Below, piece by piece: positions 37,212 to 48,024 of a stretch of DNA of 64,000 nucleotides. Origin of the DNA: Oscillospiraceae bacterium (GTDB lineage Bacteria > Bacillota > Clostridia > Oscillospirales > Ruminococcaceae). How positions within the stretch are numbered: position 1 is the first letter of the stretch; each line of letters opens with the position of its first letter. The notes under the pieces are model-generated. The model had not been told where the DNA came from, did no database searches, and saw only the letters and a program-made list of their open reading frames with translations. The stretch lies in the NCBI GenBank assembly GCA_020024285.1, contig JAHHTZ010000007.1, forward strand, positions 1-64,000, given 5' to 3'. Made by a program: the position numbers and the translations under genes.

Positions 37212-37311
37212 CTGTAAAAACAGTATATTCATTCTCAACGAAGCCAAAAGGCTGTGATTTGGTTGTAAAATACGACAATACCGTTTGAAAAAAGAAAGGA
37301 AGTATCTGCTG

Positions 37312-38499
<1,188 letters not shown>

Positions 38500-38542
38500 T
38501 CGCCTTTTTAACGGATGCCTTGTCCGTTGATTTTTCCGATCA

Positions 38543-38576
38543 AAAAAGACCGCCATACGGCGGTCTTTTTGTTTTT
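38543..38576 (+). terminator. Terminator of metK
   Basis: AAAAGACCGCC pairs with GGCGGTCTTTTT around a short loop, followed by more T residues. Confidence 0.93.
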
Positions 38577-38851
38577 CCATAGCAAAAATCGCATTGCAGA
38601 ACAGCCTGTTTTCATAGGATAAAATTAAATTGAACCATTTGCTGTATTTTTCCACAAATTATTGTATAGGTAAACGAAAATGCGCTTTTATTTATAAATA
38701 GTATAATTTTACCTTTATTTTCCTTGATTTTTTATTCAATTTAGAATATTATTTACTCACAGAAAATTATTTTTTAATAGTTTAAGTATAACAAAACTCT
38801 TATGCAATGCTCCACAATACATTGCGAAGGGGTAATCAGGGAGGTTTCTAC
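38577..38851 (+). other. AT-rich leader and promoter zone of the peptidase cassette
   Basis: This stretch is far richer in A and T than the genes around it. It has TATAAT at 38702-38707 and TATAAC at 38787-38792, neither with a clear -35, and a small hairpin (GCAATG 38804-38809 with CATTGC 38820-38825) in the likely 5' UTR. I see no gene. Its base composition resembles the spacer at 40646-40938. Confidence 0.5.
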
Positions 38852-40645
38852 ATGAGAAAACAGCTTACACAGCTCCGCGGCGCGATGCAGCAGGAAAAAA
38901 TGGATGTATACCTCATTACAATGGAGGACGATCATCAGTCGGAATATGTCAGCGCACACTTCAAAGAAATTGCACAGATCAGCGGCTTCACAGGTTCTGC
39001 GGGAACCCTTGTTGTGACAAACGATCATGCAGGGCTCTGGACAGACGGAAGATATTTTGTTCAGGCAGAAGCGCAGCTCAAGGACAGCGGCGTTGCACTG
39101 ATGAAAATGGGCATGGAGGGTACCCCGTCCATTGAAGATTATATCTTTGAAAATATGCCTCAGAACGGAAAACTGGGTTTTAACGGAAAATGCGTTTCAT
39201 ATACTGGTGTGAGAAGCATCCTCAAAAAGCTCAAAAGCAAAAATATCTCTGTCATCTACCAAAAAGACCTTCCTGATTTGTTCTGGGAAAACAGACCTGC
39301 AAAGCCGTGCGAGCCATGCTTCATTTTGGAAGAAAAGTATAGCGGCAGATCGCTGCAGGACAAAGTTTGTGCCGTAAGGGAAAAAATGGCACAGGCCGAT
39401 GCAGATTCCCACATCATAACAACGCTCGACGACATCGGCTGGATTTTGAACCTCAGAGGAAACGACGTACGCTGCAACCCTGTATTTTCCTCCTTCCTTA
39501 TTATTAAAAAGGACGCAATCACGCTGTACACTGACAAAGGTCATCTGACCGAGAAGGTGTCTGGATATCTTGCACAAAACAAGGTTTTGGTAAAGAGCGA
39601 GGAAGAATTCTACCTTGATGTATCCGCTCTGACCAATCAGGCTGTCCTGATCGAAGAAGCAAAAGCCGGCTACTCCGTGATAAAGACGATCCCGGAAAGC
39701 TCCGAAATCATCAATCAAATCACACCATCCTCTTTGATGAAATGCTATAAAAATGAGGTAGAAATGGAAAACCTCAAAAAAGCGCACATCAAGGACGGTG
39801 TTGCAGTCACAAAATTTATGTACTGGTTAAAGCACAACATCGGAAAAACACCGATCAATGAATGGGATGCTGCATTAAAAATAGAAGAACTGCGAAAAGA
39901 GCAGGAAGGCTTTATCGAGGACAGCTTCACCACCATCGCTGCCTATGGACCCAATGCCGCCATGTGCCACTATGCCCCCAAAGAGGATCAGCACTTAGAT
40001 CTTCAGCCAAAGGGACTTTTCCTTCTGGACTCCGGCGGGCATTATTATGAGGGAACAACCGATATTACAAGAACCTGGTCCTGCGGTCCATGCACCGAGG
40101 AAGAGAAGCTGCACTATACCTACTGCGTAATGTCAAATATGCGCCTTTCGGACGTATGCTTCCTGAAAGGGTCCTCCGGTCTTACCCTTGACTATGCAGC
40201 AAGAGAAATTTTCTGGAAGAACCATCTTGATTTCAACCACGGTACAGGTCATGGTGTTGGATATGCACTCAATGTACATGAAAGACCGGTTGGCATCCGT
40301 TACAAGATCGTACCGGAACGTATGGACTCCTATCCTTTGGATGAAGGTGCCTTTTTGTCCAACGAACCCGGACTCTATATTGCTGGCAGCCACGGCATCC
40401 GAATCGAAAACCTCATGATGTGCAAAAACGATTTCAAAAACGAGTATGGTCAGTTCCTCCGGTTCGAAACCTACACAATGTCCCCAATCGAAACAGAGAT
40501 CCTGAAAACAGATGTGATGTCCGACCGGGATATCGAGCTTCTTAATCGCTATAACAGTGAAGTCTATGACAACCTGAGCCCGTATTTCAGCGGCGACGAG
40601 CTGGAATGGCTGAAGGAAGTTTGCCGTCCAGTGGCCAAATCGTGA
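38852..40645 (+). CDS. Xaa-Pro aminopeptidase (M24B), three-domain form
   Basis: Removes an N-terminal residue before proline. The 597-residue protein has two N-terminal creatinase-like domains (from about 1 to 310) and a C-terminal pita-bread domain. All five metal ligands are present: two Asp in LDSGGHYYEGTTDITRT, His in NHGTGHGVGY, Glu in LSNEPGLY and Glu in IRIENLM. There is no signal peptide, so it is cytosolic. I chose the ATG at 38852 with GGGAGG upstream. It resembles the eukaryotic XPNPEP1 layout more than the short E. coli PepP. It opens a set with an M20 peptidase, a MATE exporter and a regulator. Confidence 0.93.
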   Translation: MRKQLTQLRGAMQQEKMDVYLITMEDDHQSEYVSAHFKEIAQISGFTGSAGTLVVTNDHAGLWTDGRYFVQAEAQLKDSGVALMKMGMEGTPSIEDYIFENMPQNGKLGFNGKCVSYTGVRSILKKLKSKNISVIYQKDLPDLFWENRPAKPCEPCFILEEKYSGRSLQDKVCAVREKMAQADADSHIITTLDDIGWILNLRGNDVRCNPVFSSFLIIKKDAITLYTDKGHLTEKVSGYLAQNKVLVKSEEEFYLDVSALTNQAVLIEEAKAGYSVIKTIPESSEIINQITPSSLMKCYKNEVEMENLKKAHIKDGVAVTKFMYWLKHNIGKTPINEWDAALKIEELRKEQEGFIEDSFTTIAAYGPNAAMCHYAPKEDQHLDLQPKGLFLLDSGGHYYEGTTDITRTWSCGPCTEEEKLHYTYCVMSNMRLSDVCFLKGSSGLTLDYAAREIFWKNHLDFNHGTGHGVGYALNVHERPVGIRYKIVPERMDSYPLDEGAFLSNEPGLYIAGSHGIRIENLMMCKNDFKNEYGQFLRFETYTMSPIETEILKTDVMSDRDIELLNRYNSEVYDNLSPYFSGDELEWLKEVCRPVAKS

Positions 40646-40716
40646 TGCTTTACAAAAATATTAACAAAACATTGACTATCAATATATAATTTGTAAACAA
40701 TAATCTCTTCCCTTGC

Positions 40717-40745
40717 TTGACTTAGTAATTTTATTGTTTTATAAT
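40717..40745 (+). promoter_or_regulatory. Promoter of the M20-MATE genes
   Basis: TTGACT (40717-40722), 17-base spacer and perfect TATAAT (40740-40745), about 190 bases before the M20 start. Confidence 0.8.
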
Positions 40746-40751
40746 TTCAGC

Positions 40752-40938
40752 AGAGATAAAAAAATTAAAGATTTATATCTTGATTTTTTAGTATTTCTAA
40801 ATTTTAAGCTGTAAACAGCGGTCAGACATATCCCTTCACTTCCGATCAGCAAGAGGGATCAACCTCGATGATGTTGGGATATTGATGATATATTCTTTGA
40901 GCGAAAATCAAAAAGGACCGAATGAAGGGAGAAGAAAC
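40752..40938 (+). other. Long, possibly structured 5' leader of the M20 gene
   Basis: The predicted 5' UTR is about 187 bases. ATATCCC (40828-40834) can pair with GGGATAT (40876-40882), enclosing GAGG-GATCAA-CCTC (40853-40866). GCTG-TAAA-CAGC lies upstream at 40808-40819. No known riboswitch core is recognised. Confidence 0.4.
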
Positions 40939-42246
40939 ATGGAATTAAGAGAACAGATCGCAGAATACATTGAAAAGAAACAATATGAGATCGTTTCCAG
41001 AACTTGTGACCTTGTAAAAATTCCAAGCATCAATGTTGAAGACGACTCTGACAAACCCTACGGAAGGCAGTGTGCCCAGGCTCTTGATTATTTGGACGAT
41101 CTTTGTAAGGAGAAAAATCTGGTAACCAGAAATCTTGATTATCGCTGTTTGGAAGTAAAATGCAGCGAGAATCAGACAGGCAAACGCCTCGTCATCGCTA
41201 CCCACGCAGATGTAGTTGCCACTGAGGACGACAACATCTATCCTCCATTCGCAGGAAGAGTTTACGGAGATTATATCATCGGCAGAGGCGTAATTGATGA
41301 TAAGGGTCCTTTGATGGCTTGCCTTTATGCAATGGCATTCTTCAAAGAATACAATATCCCGCTTAAAAATGATATTCGCCTGTTCTTCGGAAGCAACGAA
41401 GAATGCGGAATGGACGATCTTCAGTATTATCTTGATCTGGAGGGTCAGCCGGACTGGGGACTGTCTGTAGACGACGACTTCCCAACCGTAAACGGTGAAA
41501 GAGGTCTTGTTCACTTCAGCGTTACCGTTCCAAAAAGCGAGCATGCAGACTATATCCACTCCTACGGTTCCAAACAAAGACTGATCCACGATTTCTGTGA
41601 AACAACGATCGATGGTGTCAATACCGTACTGGGCAGAAGCGAAAAAATCAAAAACCCTGTACTTTACACCTTCACAGAATCCAAGGTTCCACTGATGAAG
41701 AACCCGGAGGATGAAAAAAATATCCTTGCTCTGATGCGCGATATCGAAGGAAAAGAAATCGGCATCAACTTCCAGGATGAAGTAAGCGGAAAAACTGCTG
41801 TTAAGGTGCTGTCCGCTCAGAGCGTGGGAGAGAATATCGAATTTGTCTTCGATATCCGAATCCCAGTATCCAGAACAACCGATGAAGTGGTTGATTCACT
41901 CAAAGCATATGGTGAAAGCCATAAGCTCCCGATCAAAATCGTAAAAGTCAGCAAGGGCTACTTCCAGCCAGCAGACAACCCAATGGTTGCACTGCTCACC
42001 GACGTTTACAACAAAGAAGTAAACGCTAACGAAAAACCTTATGTGATGGGTGCCTGCACCTATGCGCGTGTCTTTGAGAACGGCTGCGGCTTCGGCTCCG
42101 GTAATCCTCACGAGGTAAAGCCACTTCCAAAGGGACACGGTGCATGCCATGGTCCGGACGAGGCACACAATATTCCGGTGCTCCTGGACGCTGTTAAAAT
42201 GCTCATCTTGGGCATCAAAGCAGTTGACGACTTTTGGTCCAAATAA
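40939..42246 (+). CDS. M20 family dipeptidase (PepV-like)
   Basis: Cytosolic zinc dipeptidase-like protein. The 435-residue protein has the M20 metal-site motifs: His in ATHADVVAT, the bridging Asp in GRGVIDDKGPL, catalytic Glu pair in SNEECGMDD, Asp in SVDDDFP and the late His in DEAHNIP. The layout and the phrase VNGERGLVHF fit PepV/Xaa-His dipeptidase relatives. I set the start at 40939 with AAGGGAG upstream. It follows an Xaa-Pro aminopeptidase, so the pair could finish degradation of proline-containing peptides. MATE follows 26 bases later. Confidence 0.9.
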   Translation: MELREQIAEYIEKKQYEIVSRTCDLVKIPSINVEDDSDKPYGRQCAQALDYLDDLCKEKNLVTRNLDYRCLEVKCSENQTGKRLVIATHADVVATEDDNIYPPFAGRVYGDYIIGRGVIDDKGPLMACLYAMAFFKEYNIPLKNDIRLFFGSNEECGMDDLQYYLDLEGQPDWGLSVDDDFPTVNGERGLVHFSVTVPKSEHADYIHSYGSKQRLIHDFCETTIDGVNTVLGRSEKIKNPVLYTFTESKVPLMKNPEDEKNILALMRDIEGKEIGINFQDEVSGKTAVKVLSAQSVGENIEFVFDIRIPVSRTTDEVVDSLKAYGESHKLPIKIVKVSKGYFQPADNPMVALLTDVYNKEVNANEKPYVMGACTYARVFENGCGFGSGNPHEVKPLPKGHGACHGPDEAHNIPVLLDAVKMLILGIKAVDDFWSK

Positions 42247-42272
42247 ATAGGGTGTTTTTAGGAGGTTAAGTA

Positions 42273-43676
42273 ATGGAAAACACAGCAGAGGCCTTAGACA
42301 GAAAGGCGATAAGAAAAGAAATTCTCGTGCTGATCATTCCAATCATTCTCGAAGGTATCTTCGGTTATCTGGCTGGAATCGTAACATCAGCACTCGTTGG
42401 TCGACTTTCCCCACTGGCTATCTCTTCTCAGAGCGTAGTATTCAGAATCACAGACCTTTTGGCAGTGCTTTGGGGCAGTATCCGTATCGGTGCCATGGTT
42501 TACTTTGTTAAACTCTATGGCGAAGGAAAATACAAAGAAATCATTCAGGGATTCAAGAATATCTGCACTGTAACCTTGGGAATCGGTGCTGTATGTATTG
42601 CGGTTATGGTATTCTTCGGTCGTCCGATCCTTTCTTTCTTCACAACCGACCCTGAGATCCTTTCCTTTGCACAGACATACATGAACATCGTTGTAATCGG
42701 TATGCCATTCTTCATCATGATGAAGATGAATGCATCTCTCTTTTACTCCGTCGGTGATACAAAAACACCTATGTACATCCAGGTGCTTGTAAACATCATC
42801 AACATTGCATTCGGTTATGTCTTTATCTTTGTAATGCAGTGGGATCTGGTTGGTGCAGGTTGGGCAACCGTTCTTTCTCAGGTGACCGGCGGCGTTGTAG
42901 GTCTTGTTTTCCTGGTTCGCAAACCGGTATTCAAAAAGGTTACTGGAACATCTTGGGCTATCAAAGACAAAGAACCAATCAAGGTTACCTTCCAAAAAGC
43001 AATTCCTATTGCTCTTGAATCCGGATTCTGGCAGATGTCTGCAATCGTTCTTACAAAGATCATCCTTTGCTACGGCAGAGATGCTTACGCAGGATACGCT
43101 CTTGCATCCAGCGTAGAAACCCTCACCGAGCTCCCGGTTATCGGCTTTACTGTAGCTGCTACTACCCTTGCAGGTAAAGCACTCGGTTCCAAGAACGGTC
43201 CTCTGTTCAGAGAATACTACAGACAGCAAATGTGGATGAACTCCATCATCAGCGGTATCGGTTCTGTATTGATGATCTTACTCCCAGGCGCATTTATGTC
43301 TATCGTTACAGACAATCCTGACCTTATTAAGATCGGTACTGTTTACCTCATGTGCATGGGCTCCATCCTGATCCCGCAAAACGTACAGCGTACACAGAAA
43401 GGTATGCTCTACGGTCTTGGCGACACAAAGGTTCCAATGTATATTTCCGGAACCGGTATCTGGATCGTCAGAGTTCCTCTGGCTGCACTTGCTGCTTACG
43501 TTTTCCATTGGCCTCTCATCTCCATCTGGCTCATCATCTGCGCTGATCAGGTTGTTCGTTACCTGCTCACACACTTCTACATCAAACACATCCGTGCTTT
43601 GTACTGTGTAGAAGATGCGCAGGAAAAAGAAGGCAAAGCAGCTGAAGGAGCAGAGCTCAATACAGCTGAAGCATAA
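42273..43676 (+). CDS. MATE family efflux transporter
   Basis: Cation-coupled exporter with about 12 membrane helices in 467 residues. Family features include IIPIILEGIFGYLAGIVTS at the first helix and repeated P-x-F/A turns such as VIGMPFFIMMKMNA and the second-half copy with SVETLTELPVIGFTVAAT. The C-terminus is charged. The ATG has AGGAGG. It is probably cotranscribed with the M20 gene. The substrate is not known; drug or metabolite export is usual for the family. A terminator at 43684 closes the unit. Confidence 0.93.
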   Translation: MENTAEALDRKAIRKEILVLIIPIILEGIFGYLAGIVTSALVGRLSPLAISSQSVVFRITDLLAVLWGSIRIGAMVYFVKLYGEGKYKEIIQGFKNICTVTLGIGAVCIAVMVFFGRPILSFFTTDPEILSFAQTYMNIVVIGMPFFIMMKMNASLFYSVGDTKTPMYIQVLVNIINIAFGYVFIFVMQWDLVGAGWATVLSQVTGGVVGLVFLVRKPVFKKVTGTSWAIKDKEPIKVTFQKAIPIALESGFWQMSAIVLTKIILCYGRDAYAGYALASSVETLTELPVIGFTVAATTLAGKALGSKNGPLFREYYRQQMWMNSIISGIGSVLMILLPGAFMSIVTDNPDLIKIGTVYLMCMGSILIPQNVQRTQKGMLYGLGDTKVPMYISGTGIWIVRVPLAALAAYVFHWPLISIWLIICADQVVRYLLTHFYIKHIRALYCVEDAQEKEGKAAEGAELNTAEA

Positions 43677-43683
43677 TGAATCA

Positions 43684-43717
43684 AAAACAGTGTGGCTTTT
43701 CCGCCACACTGTTTTTT
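43684..43717 (+). terminator. Terminator after the MATE gene
   Basis: AAACAGTGTGGC pairs with GCCACACTGTTT around TTTTCC and ends in a T-run. Confidence 0.92.
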
Positions 43718-43851
43718 GTATGATTCGAATTATTTGTTTCTCTATAGAAAAATATTCCTGTGTATGTTATACTATAACGAAGCACAAAAATCGAGGCGAT
43801 GCAGATTACTTGATCCTGCCGCCGCAATTCAGTCAGTAAAAAGGAATCAAT

Positions 43852-44418
43852 ATGAAACAATTATCGCAAAACGAATACATCGGTAAATACATCCATGATC
43901 TTCGGATCAAAAATCATATGACGCTCAAACAGCTCAGCGAAAAGGTCGACCTCTCCCCCGGCTTTTTATCTCAGATGGAACGCGGCTATACCACATTCAG
44001 CCTGAATACGCTCACCGCCCTTGCAGAGGTTTTTGACGCCGATCTGAGCAGCTTTTTTGCAAAGCCGGTAGAGCTCACCGGAGAAAAATATATCGCAAGA
44101 AGCTATAACCGCACCAATTTCAGGCTTTCCAAGGAATTCGAGCAATACACCCTGCTCTCCCAGCTGCACAGCGACAAGATCGTTCCGGAAATTTACAACA
44201 TCTACCCGCAGAGGACGGACATCGAAACGGTTGTGTTTTCCCATGCGCAGGAGGAGCTGATGATCCTTTTGGATGGATGCCTTGAGGTCACAGTGGACAA
44301 GGAGTCCTTTGTGCTCACACCGCACGACAGCATCTATATCCCGCCCAATACAAAGCACAGCTGGAAGAATCTCACCAACAACACCGTCACTCTGCTCGGT
44401 ATCCTGATCAATTCCTGA
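43852..44418 (+). CDS. XRE-cupin transcriptional regulator
   Basis: The 188-residue protein has an N-terminal HTH_3 domain (about 10-65, with LKQLSEKVDLSPGFLSQMERG as the helix-turn-helix) and a C-terminal cupin domain (about 105-188, with PHDSIYIPPNTKHSWKN). Such regulators bind a small ligand in the cupin barrel and commonly control nearby amino-acid, polyamine or transport genes. It sits 175 bases after the MATE gene behind a terminator, with TATACT near 43774. It is a candidate controller of the peptidase-MATE cassette, an inference from proximity. Confidence 0.9.
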   Translation: MKQLSQNEYIGKYIHDLRIKNHMTLKQLSEKVDLSPGFLSQMERGYTTFSLNTLTALAEVFDADLSSFFAKPVELTGEKYIARSYNRTNFRLSKEFEQYTLLSQLHSDKIVPEIYNIYPQRTDIETVVFSHAQEELMILLDGCLEVTVDKESFVLTPHDSIYIPPNTKHSWKNLTNNTVTLLGILINS

Positions 44419-44460
44419 TCCATCCAGCACATCAAATATGACCTGTGCATTTTCTGTTCC

Positions 44461-44490
44461 AAGCCCGACCTTGTCAGTCGGGCTTTTTTG
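44461..44490 (+). terminator. Terminator of the XRE-cupin gene
   Basis: AAGCCCGAC pairs with GTCGGGCTT around CTTGTCA, followed by a T-run. Confidence 0.9.
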
Positions 44491-44588
44491 TGCGTAAATT
44501 TGTGAATAAATTGTAGATTATCTAAAATTATGTTTGCAGAATCAAGACAAATCCTGTAAAATAGGGATAAAGAAAGGAGTCGATCCAA

Positions 44589-45557
44589 ATGAAAAAGATT
44601 ACAGCCAGTTTATTAGTTTTTACCTTTGCCTTCTCCGCTTTGTTTACCGGATGCGCCATGACAGAGGCAAAAGCCATCAAACGCTATAAAGAATCCTTCG
44701 AAAAGATGCAAAAAGTCGAGCAATGCACCATGGATACCGATATGACGATGGGTATGGATATCAGCGGTCTCAAAATTGACATCGATATGAAGATCGAAAG
44801 CGCACTCAAGGAAATGGGGAAAAAATCAAGCCATACCGTGGAGTTCTCCCTTTTTGGAGAAAAACAGTCCATAGAGGTCTACCAGGATGGCGATACCATC
44901 TATACCACCGTACCGGGAGTGGATGGAAAATATCTCAAGGACAGCATCATGCAGCCAAGCGGCGATACCAGCGTTCAGGGTCTTGCTGAAATAAACAACA
45001 TTCAGAATTCTATGGCATACATTGATGCAATCGACAAAGCCACTGAGGTGACCTTCGAGGAAAAGGACGACAAGTCCGTTTTGGTATCCTTCGACTTCAC
45101 CGAGGAGAGCCTCGAAGACCTCCGTGCAGAAACCGTAAAAATACTGGACGAGCAAATCCTTCCTGCTATGGAAAAACAGGTCCATGAACAGTTTGCGGGG
45201 CTTCCTCTTTCTGAAGACGAGAAAAAACAGATGGAAGCTTCGATGATTGAGGCGTACCGACAGATGTTCACCAATCTCAAGATCGAATCCATCCATATGG
45301 ATCGCACCATCAGCAAAGAGGGATATGCAATCGAACAGCACATGACCATGGAGATGCAGTTTGATTTGAGCGGTCTTCTTTCGATCCTCGGAGAGGACGT
45401 CGATTCTCAAACAAAGGAAATGATGAAGAGTATCGGTCTTGACCTCGAGCTCTCCAACCGTGTTTCCAACATCAATGAGGAAATCAACGTAGAGTTCCCG
45501 GAATTTACCGATGAAAACACCATCACCTCCAAGGATATGATGAATCTTCCCGAATAG
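44589..45557 (+). CDS. Lipoprotein, LppX/DUF6612-like
   Basis: Surface lipoprotein of unknown function. The 322-residue protein has a signal peptide with lipobox LFTGC (Cys at about residue 22). The body alternates amphipathic strands, such as MDTDMTMGMDISGLKIDIDM and IEQHMTMEMQFDLSG, which would suit a half-barrel lipid-binding fold like LolA/LppX or DUF6612. It has many Met, Asp and Glu. The ATG has AAAGGAG. It is a single gene between terminators. The fold assignment is tentative. Confidence 0.65.
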   Translation: MKKITASLLVFTFAFSALFTGCAMTEAKAIKRYKESFEKMQKVEQCTMDTDMTMGMDISGLKIDIDMKIESALKEMGKKSSHTVEFSLFGEKQSIEVYQDGDTIYTTVPGVDGKYLKDSIMQPSGDTSVQGLAEINNIQNSMAYIDAIDKATEVTFEEKDDKSVLVSFDFTEESLEDLRAETVKILDEQILPAMEKQVHEQFAGLPLSEDEKKQMEASMIEAYRQMFTNLKIESIHMDRTISKEGYAIEQHMTMEMQFDLSGLLSILGEDVDSQTKEMMKSIGLDLELSNRVSNINEEINVEFPEFTDENTITSKDMMNLPE

Positions 45558-45570
45558 CTTCACACATCAC

Positions 45571-45608
45571 AAAATCCGCCTACCTCGTTCTGAGGCAGGC
45601 GGATTTTT
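45571..45608. terminator. Terminator between the lipoprotein and fbp
   Basis: AAATCCGCCT-CCTC pairs with GAGG-AGGCGGATTT around GTTCT, with A and T runs on both sides, between convergent genes. Confidence 0.9.
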
Positions 45609-45646
45609 GCAGGATTTCTTTTTTTCGGATGCAAAACAGGGGGGCG

Positions 45647-47641
45647 TTAGATGGTCGGCAGCTCGCGGACGTGGGTCTGCTTGATGACACCCATGCGGTA
45701 TGCCTTGAGCAGCATCTTGAGGTCCTCGATCTTCTCACGGTTGATCTCTCCGCTGTCGGTGTTGCCGACAAAAAGGCGATTATCCAGACACTCAAACAGG
45801 TTGCTGGTGGAGTGGATGTCTACATTATTTTCTACTGCATCCGCGGTGCTTGTAAAGGGATCGTGCGCAACGATCCGCATCCCGTGGGAATTGTAGATGA
45901 GGGTATAGCCTGCAATTCCTGTGGTATTGTGGTATGCCTGGCAGAATCCGCCGTCGATGAGCAGAAGCCTTCCGTTGCCCTTGATGGGGCTTTCGCCGCT
46001 CTTCGCCTTCACCGGAACATGACCATTGATGATATGAGCATGCGGCGAATCAAGTCCGAATTCCTTGAGGATACGCAGGCAAACCTCCTCCTGATTGATA
46101 TACTCATAGTATGGATTCTTCGGTTCTGTCCAGGATGTTTTGTCCTCGATCAAAAGGCGCTCAAACGTTGTCATGCGTTCACGGCCAAACAGCGGCGAGT
46201 TTTTTCCGCACCAGAGGTACCACATATAGTCCTTTGCCAGAGCGCGCTCCTCGCTGTCCTTCGGCGCAAAATACGCTTGACGGGCGAGCGTTTCGCTGAT
46301 GGTCATAAGCTCCTTGCCGCAGTAGTCACGTCCGTCGATCCTTACGCTGGCAAAGGAGCCATCCTCATTCAGCGGGATGCAGCTATGGAACAAAAGGTTG
46401 AAATTATACCGGGTGTACATTCCCCCCTTGGTGTACAAAAAGCTGACATGACGGCGCAGCTTTTCACTCTCCTTGAAGGCGATTTTCAGGTTGTGCATAA
46501 CGCGGCGCTCATCGCAGCTGAGCTCATACGGATTTGCAGGATCGACCGTCGGGAAGCTGCAATCCCGCAGCGGATAGGTCACGCCGTCGATGGTGATGCT
46601 CTGTGTTTCATAGTCGATCTTATCCAGCAGCAGACGACTCTTCATCCCAAATTCCGGGCGGCGCAGGATGATGCGCCCCTCCAGCTTGAGCATAATGACA
46701 TCAATGGCTTTTTTCATCTTCGCAAACAGCTGGATCTCCTTCGGACCGTGCTTTTCCGTATCCACAACCTTCGGTGTGAATACCGGGCAATCCTCATATG
46801 TTTCCTGCGCAAACATGGCAAGCTCGCGCAGACTGATCCCATACACATTTTCGATCAGCTCTGTATTGTTGTACTGAATCGCAATGTTGAGGACATTGGC
46901 AATGCACGCACGGCTCCCGCAGGCGGCACCCATCCACAGGATATCATGGTTCCCCCACTGAAAATCAACGCTGTGATGCTCGATCAGATGCTCCATGATA
47001 ATATCGGGGCGCGGTCCACGGTCGAACACATCCCCAAGGATGTGCAGACGATCCACTGCGAGCGCCTTGATGAGGGTAGAAAGTGCGCAGATCAGATCCT
47101 CCGCCATATCCAGCTCAATCATGGTCTGGATGATGGTGTCATAATATTTTTCTTTGTTGATATCGTCATAATTGGTGTGGATCAGCTCGTCGATGGTATA
47201 TTCAAACCCCTTTGGGGTACGTTCACGCACGATTTTTCTTGAGTATTTGGAGGAAACAACGCGCGTCAGCTCCACAAGGCGCTGGATGGTGATGCGGTAC
47301 CAGTCATTCATATTTTTGGTCGTTTGCTTTACAAGGGCTGTCTTCTGGCGCGGATAATAAACGAGGGTCGCAAAATTATCGCGCTCCGTTTCGGAAAGGA
47401 TATGCCCAAAACGCGCATCCACCTTCTCACGGATCACGCCCGAAGCATTGTTGAGGATGTGGATAAAAGCATCTGCCTCCCCGTGAATATCGCTCATAAA
47501 ATGCTCTGTCCCCTTCGGCAGAACATCATGGGATGCAAGATCGATGATGCGGGCTGCCACATCCTGGATCGATGGATATTTTTGTGCAAGCATCCGCAAA
47601 TATTTCCTGTTTTCGTGGATTTCTGTTAAATCTTCTCGCAT
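45647..47641 (-). CDS. fbp: Fructose-1,6-bisphosphatase, class III
   Basis: Gluconeogenic phosphatase, the class III form typical of Firmicutes. The 664-residue protein shows metallophosphatase motifs FMSDIHGEADAF (about residue 50), LGDVFDRGPRPD, and QWGNHDILWMGAA, plus INGHVPVK toward the C-terminus. The length is normal for the class. I set the start at 47641 with AGAGGAG upstream; a start seven codons earlier overlaps that site. TATACT near 47694 is a possible -10. Confidence 0.96.
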   Translation of the reverse strand: MREDLTEIHENRKYLRMLAQKYPSIQDVAARIIDLASHDVLPKGTEHFMSDIHGEADAFIHILNNASGVIREKVDARFGHILSETERDNFATLVYYPRQKTALVKQTTKNMNDWYRITIQRLVELTRVVSSKYSRKIVRERTPKGFEYTIDELIHTNYDDINKEKYYDTIIQTMIELDMAEDLICALSTLIKALAVDRLHILGDVFDRGPRPDIIMEHLIEHHSVDFQWGNHDILWMGAACGSRACIANVLNIAIQYNNTELIENVYGISLRELAMFAQETYEDCPVFTPKVVDTEKHGPKEIQLFAKMKKAIDVIMLKLEGRIILRRPEFGMKSRLLLDKIDYETQSITIDGVTYPLRDCSFPTVDPANPYELSCDERRVMHNLKIAFKESEKLRRHVSFLYTKGGMYTRYNFNLLFHSCIPLNEDGSFASVRIDGRDYCGKELMTISETLARQAYFAPKDSEERALAKDYMWYLWCGKNSPLFGRERMTTFERLLIEDKTSWTEPKNPYYEYINQEEVCLRILKEFGLDSPHAHIINGHVPVKAKSGESPIKGNGRLLLIDGGFCQAYHNTTGIAGYTLIYNSHGMRIVAHDPFTSTADAVENNVDIHSTSNLFECLDNRLFVGNTDSGEINREKIEDLKMLLKAYRMGVIKQTHVRELPTI

Positions 47642-47792
47642 AATACTCCTCTTTCTTCCCAATAACAGAATGGTTGCAAATCAGATATCTTCAGTATACC
47701 ACAGAAGATTGCATATGGAAAGTATGATAAAAAAGCTACAATCCGCCTTTAGCAAAATAAAACTTTTGTACAAAAAATAATCTAAAAAAGTA

Positions 47793-47821
47793 TTGACAGA
47801 TGAATTTTCAGCGTATATACT
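47793..47821 (+). promoter_or_regulatory. Promoter of ribU
   Basis: Perfect TTGACA (47793-47798), 17-base spacer and TATACT (47816-47821), about 70 bases before the FMN aptamer. Confidence 0.85.
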
Positions 47822-47892
47822 AATGGCGTAGACAATCCCCGGGATCAATACAAAAGTGAATCGTCCGGCACAATGATGCCGGAGAAAAAGTC

Positions 47893-48003
47893 TGTTTCAG
47901 GGCGAGGTGCAATTCCTCACTGGCGGTTACAGTCCGCGAGCCGATGTTCACGGCTGATTGGGTGAAACTCCCATACCAACGGTATAGTCCGGAAGAAAGA
48001 AAC
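47893..48003 (+). promoter_or_regulatory. FMN (RFN) riboswitch
   Basis: The conserved RFN parts are in order: TTCAGGGCGAGGTGCAATTC, ACTGGCGGT, AGTCCGCGAGC, TGATTGGGTGAAACTCC, and CCAACGGTATAGTCCGG followed by AAGAAAGAAAC. P1 is GTTTC (47894-47898) with GAAAC (47999-48003). Confidence 0.97.
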
Positions 48004-48024
48004 GGCGTGTTTTCACGTTTCTTA

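Noticed and set aside
38577..43720. Peptidase-MATE cassette as a mobile island
   Set aside because: There are no integrase, transposase, tRNA target or direct repeats at the ends. AT-rich spacers alone do not show transfer.
45629..47242. A 537-codon plus-strand frame opposite fbp
   Set aside because: fbp has clear metallophosphatase motifs; this frame is its shadow.
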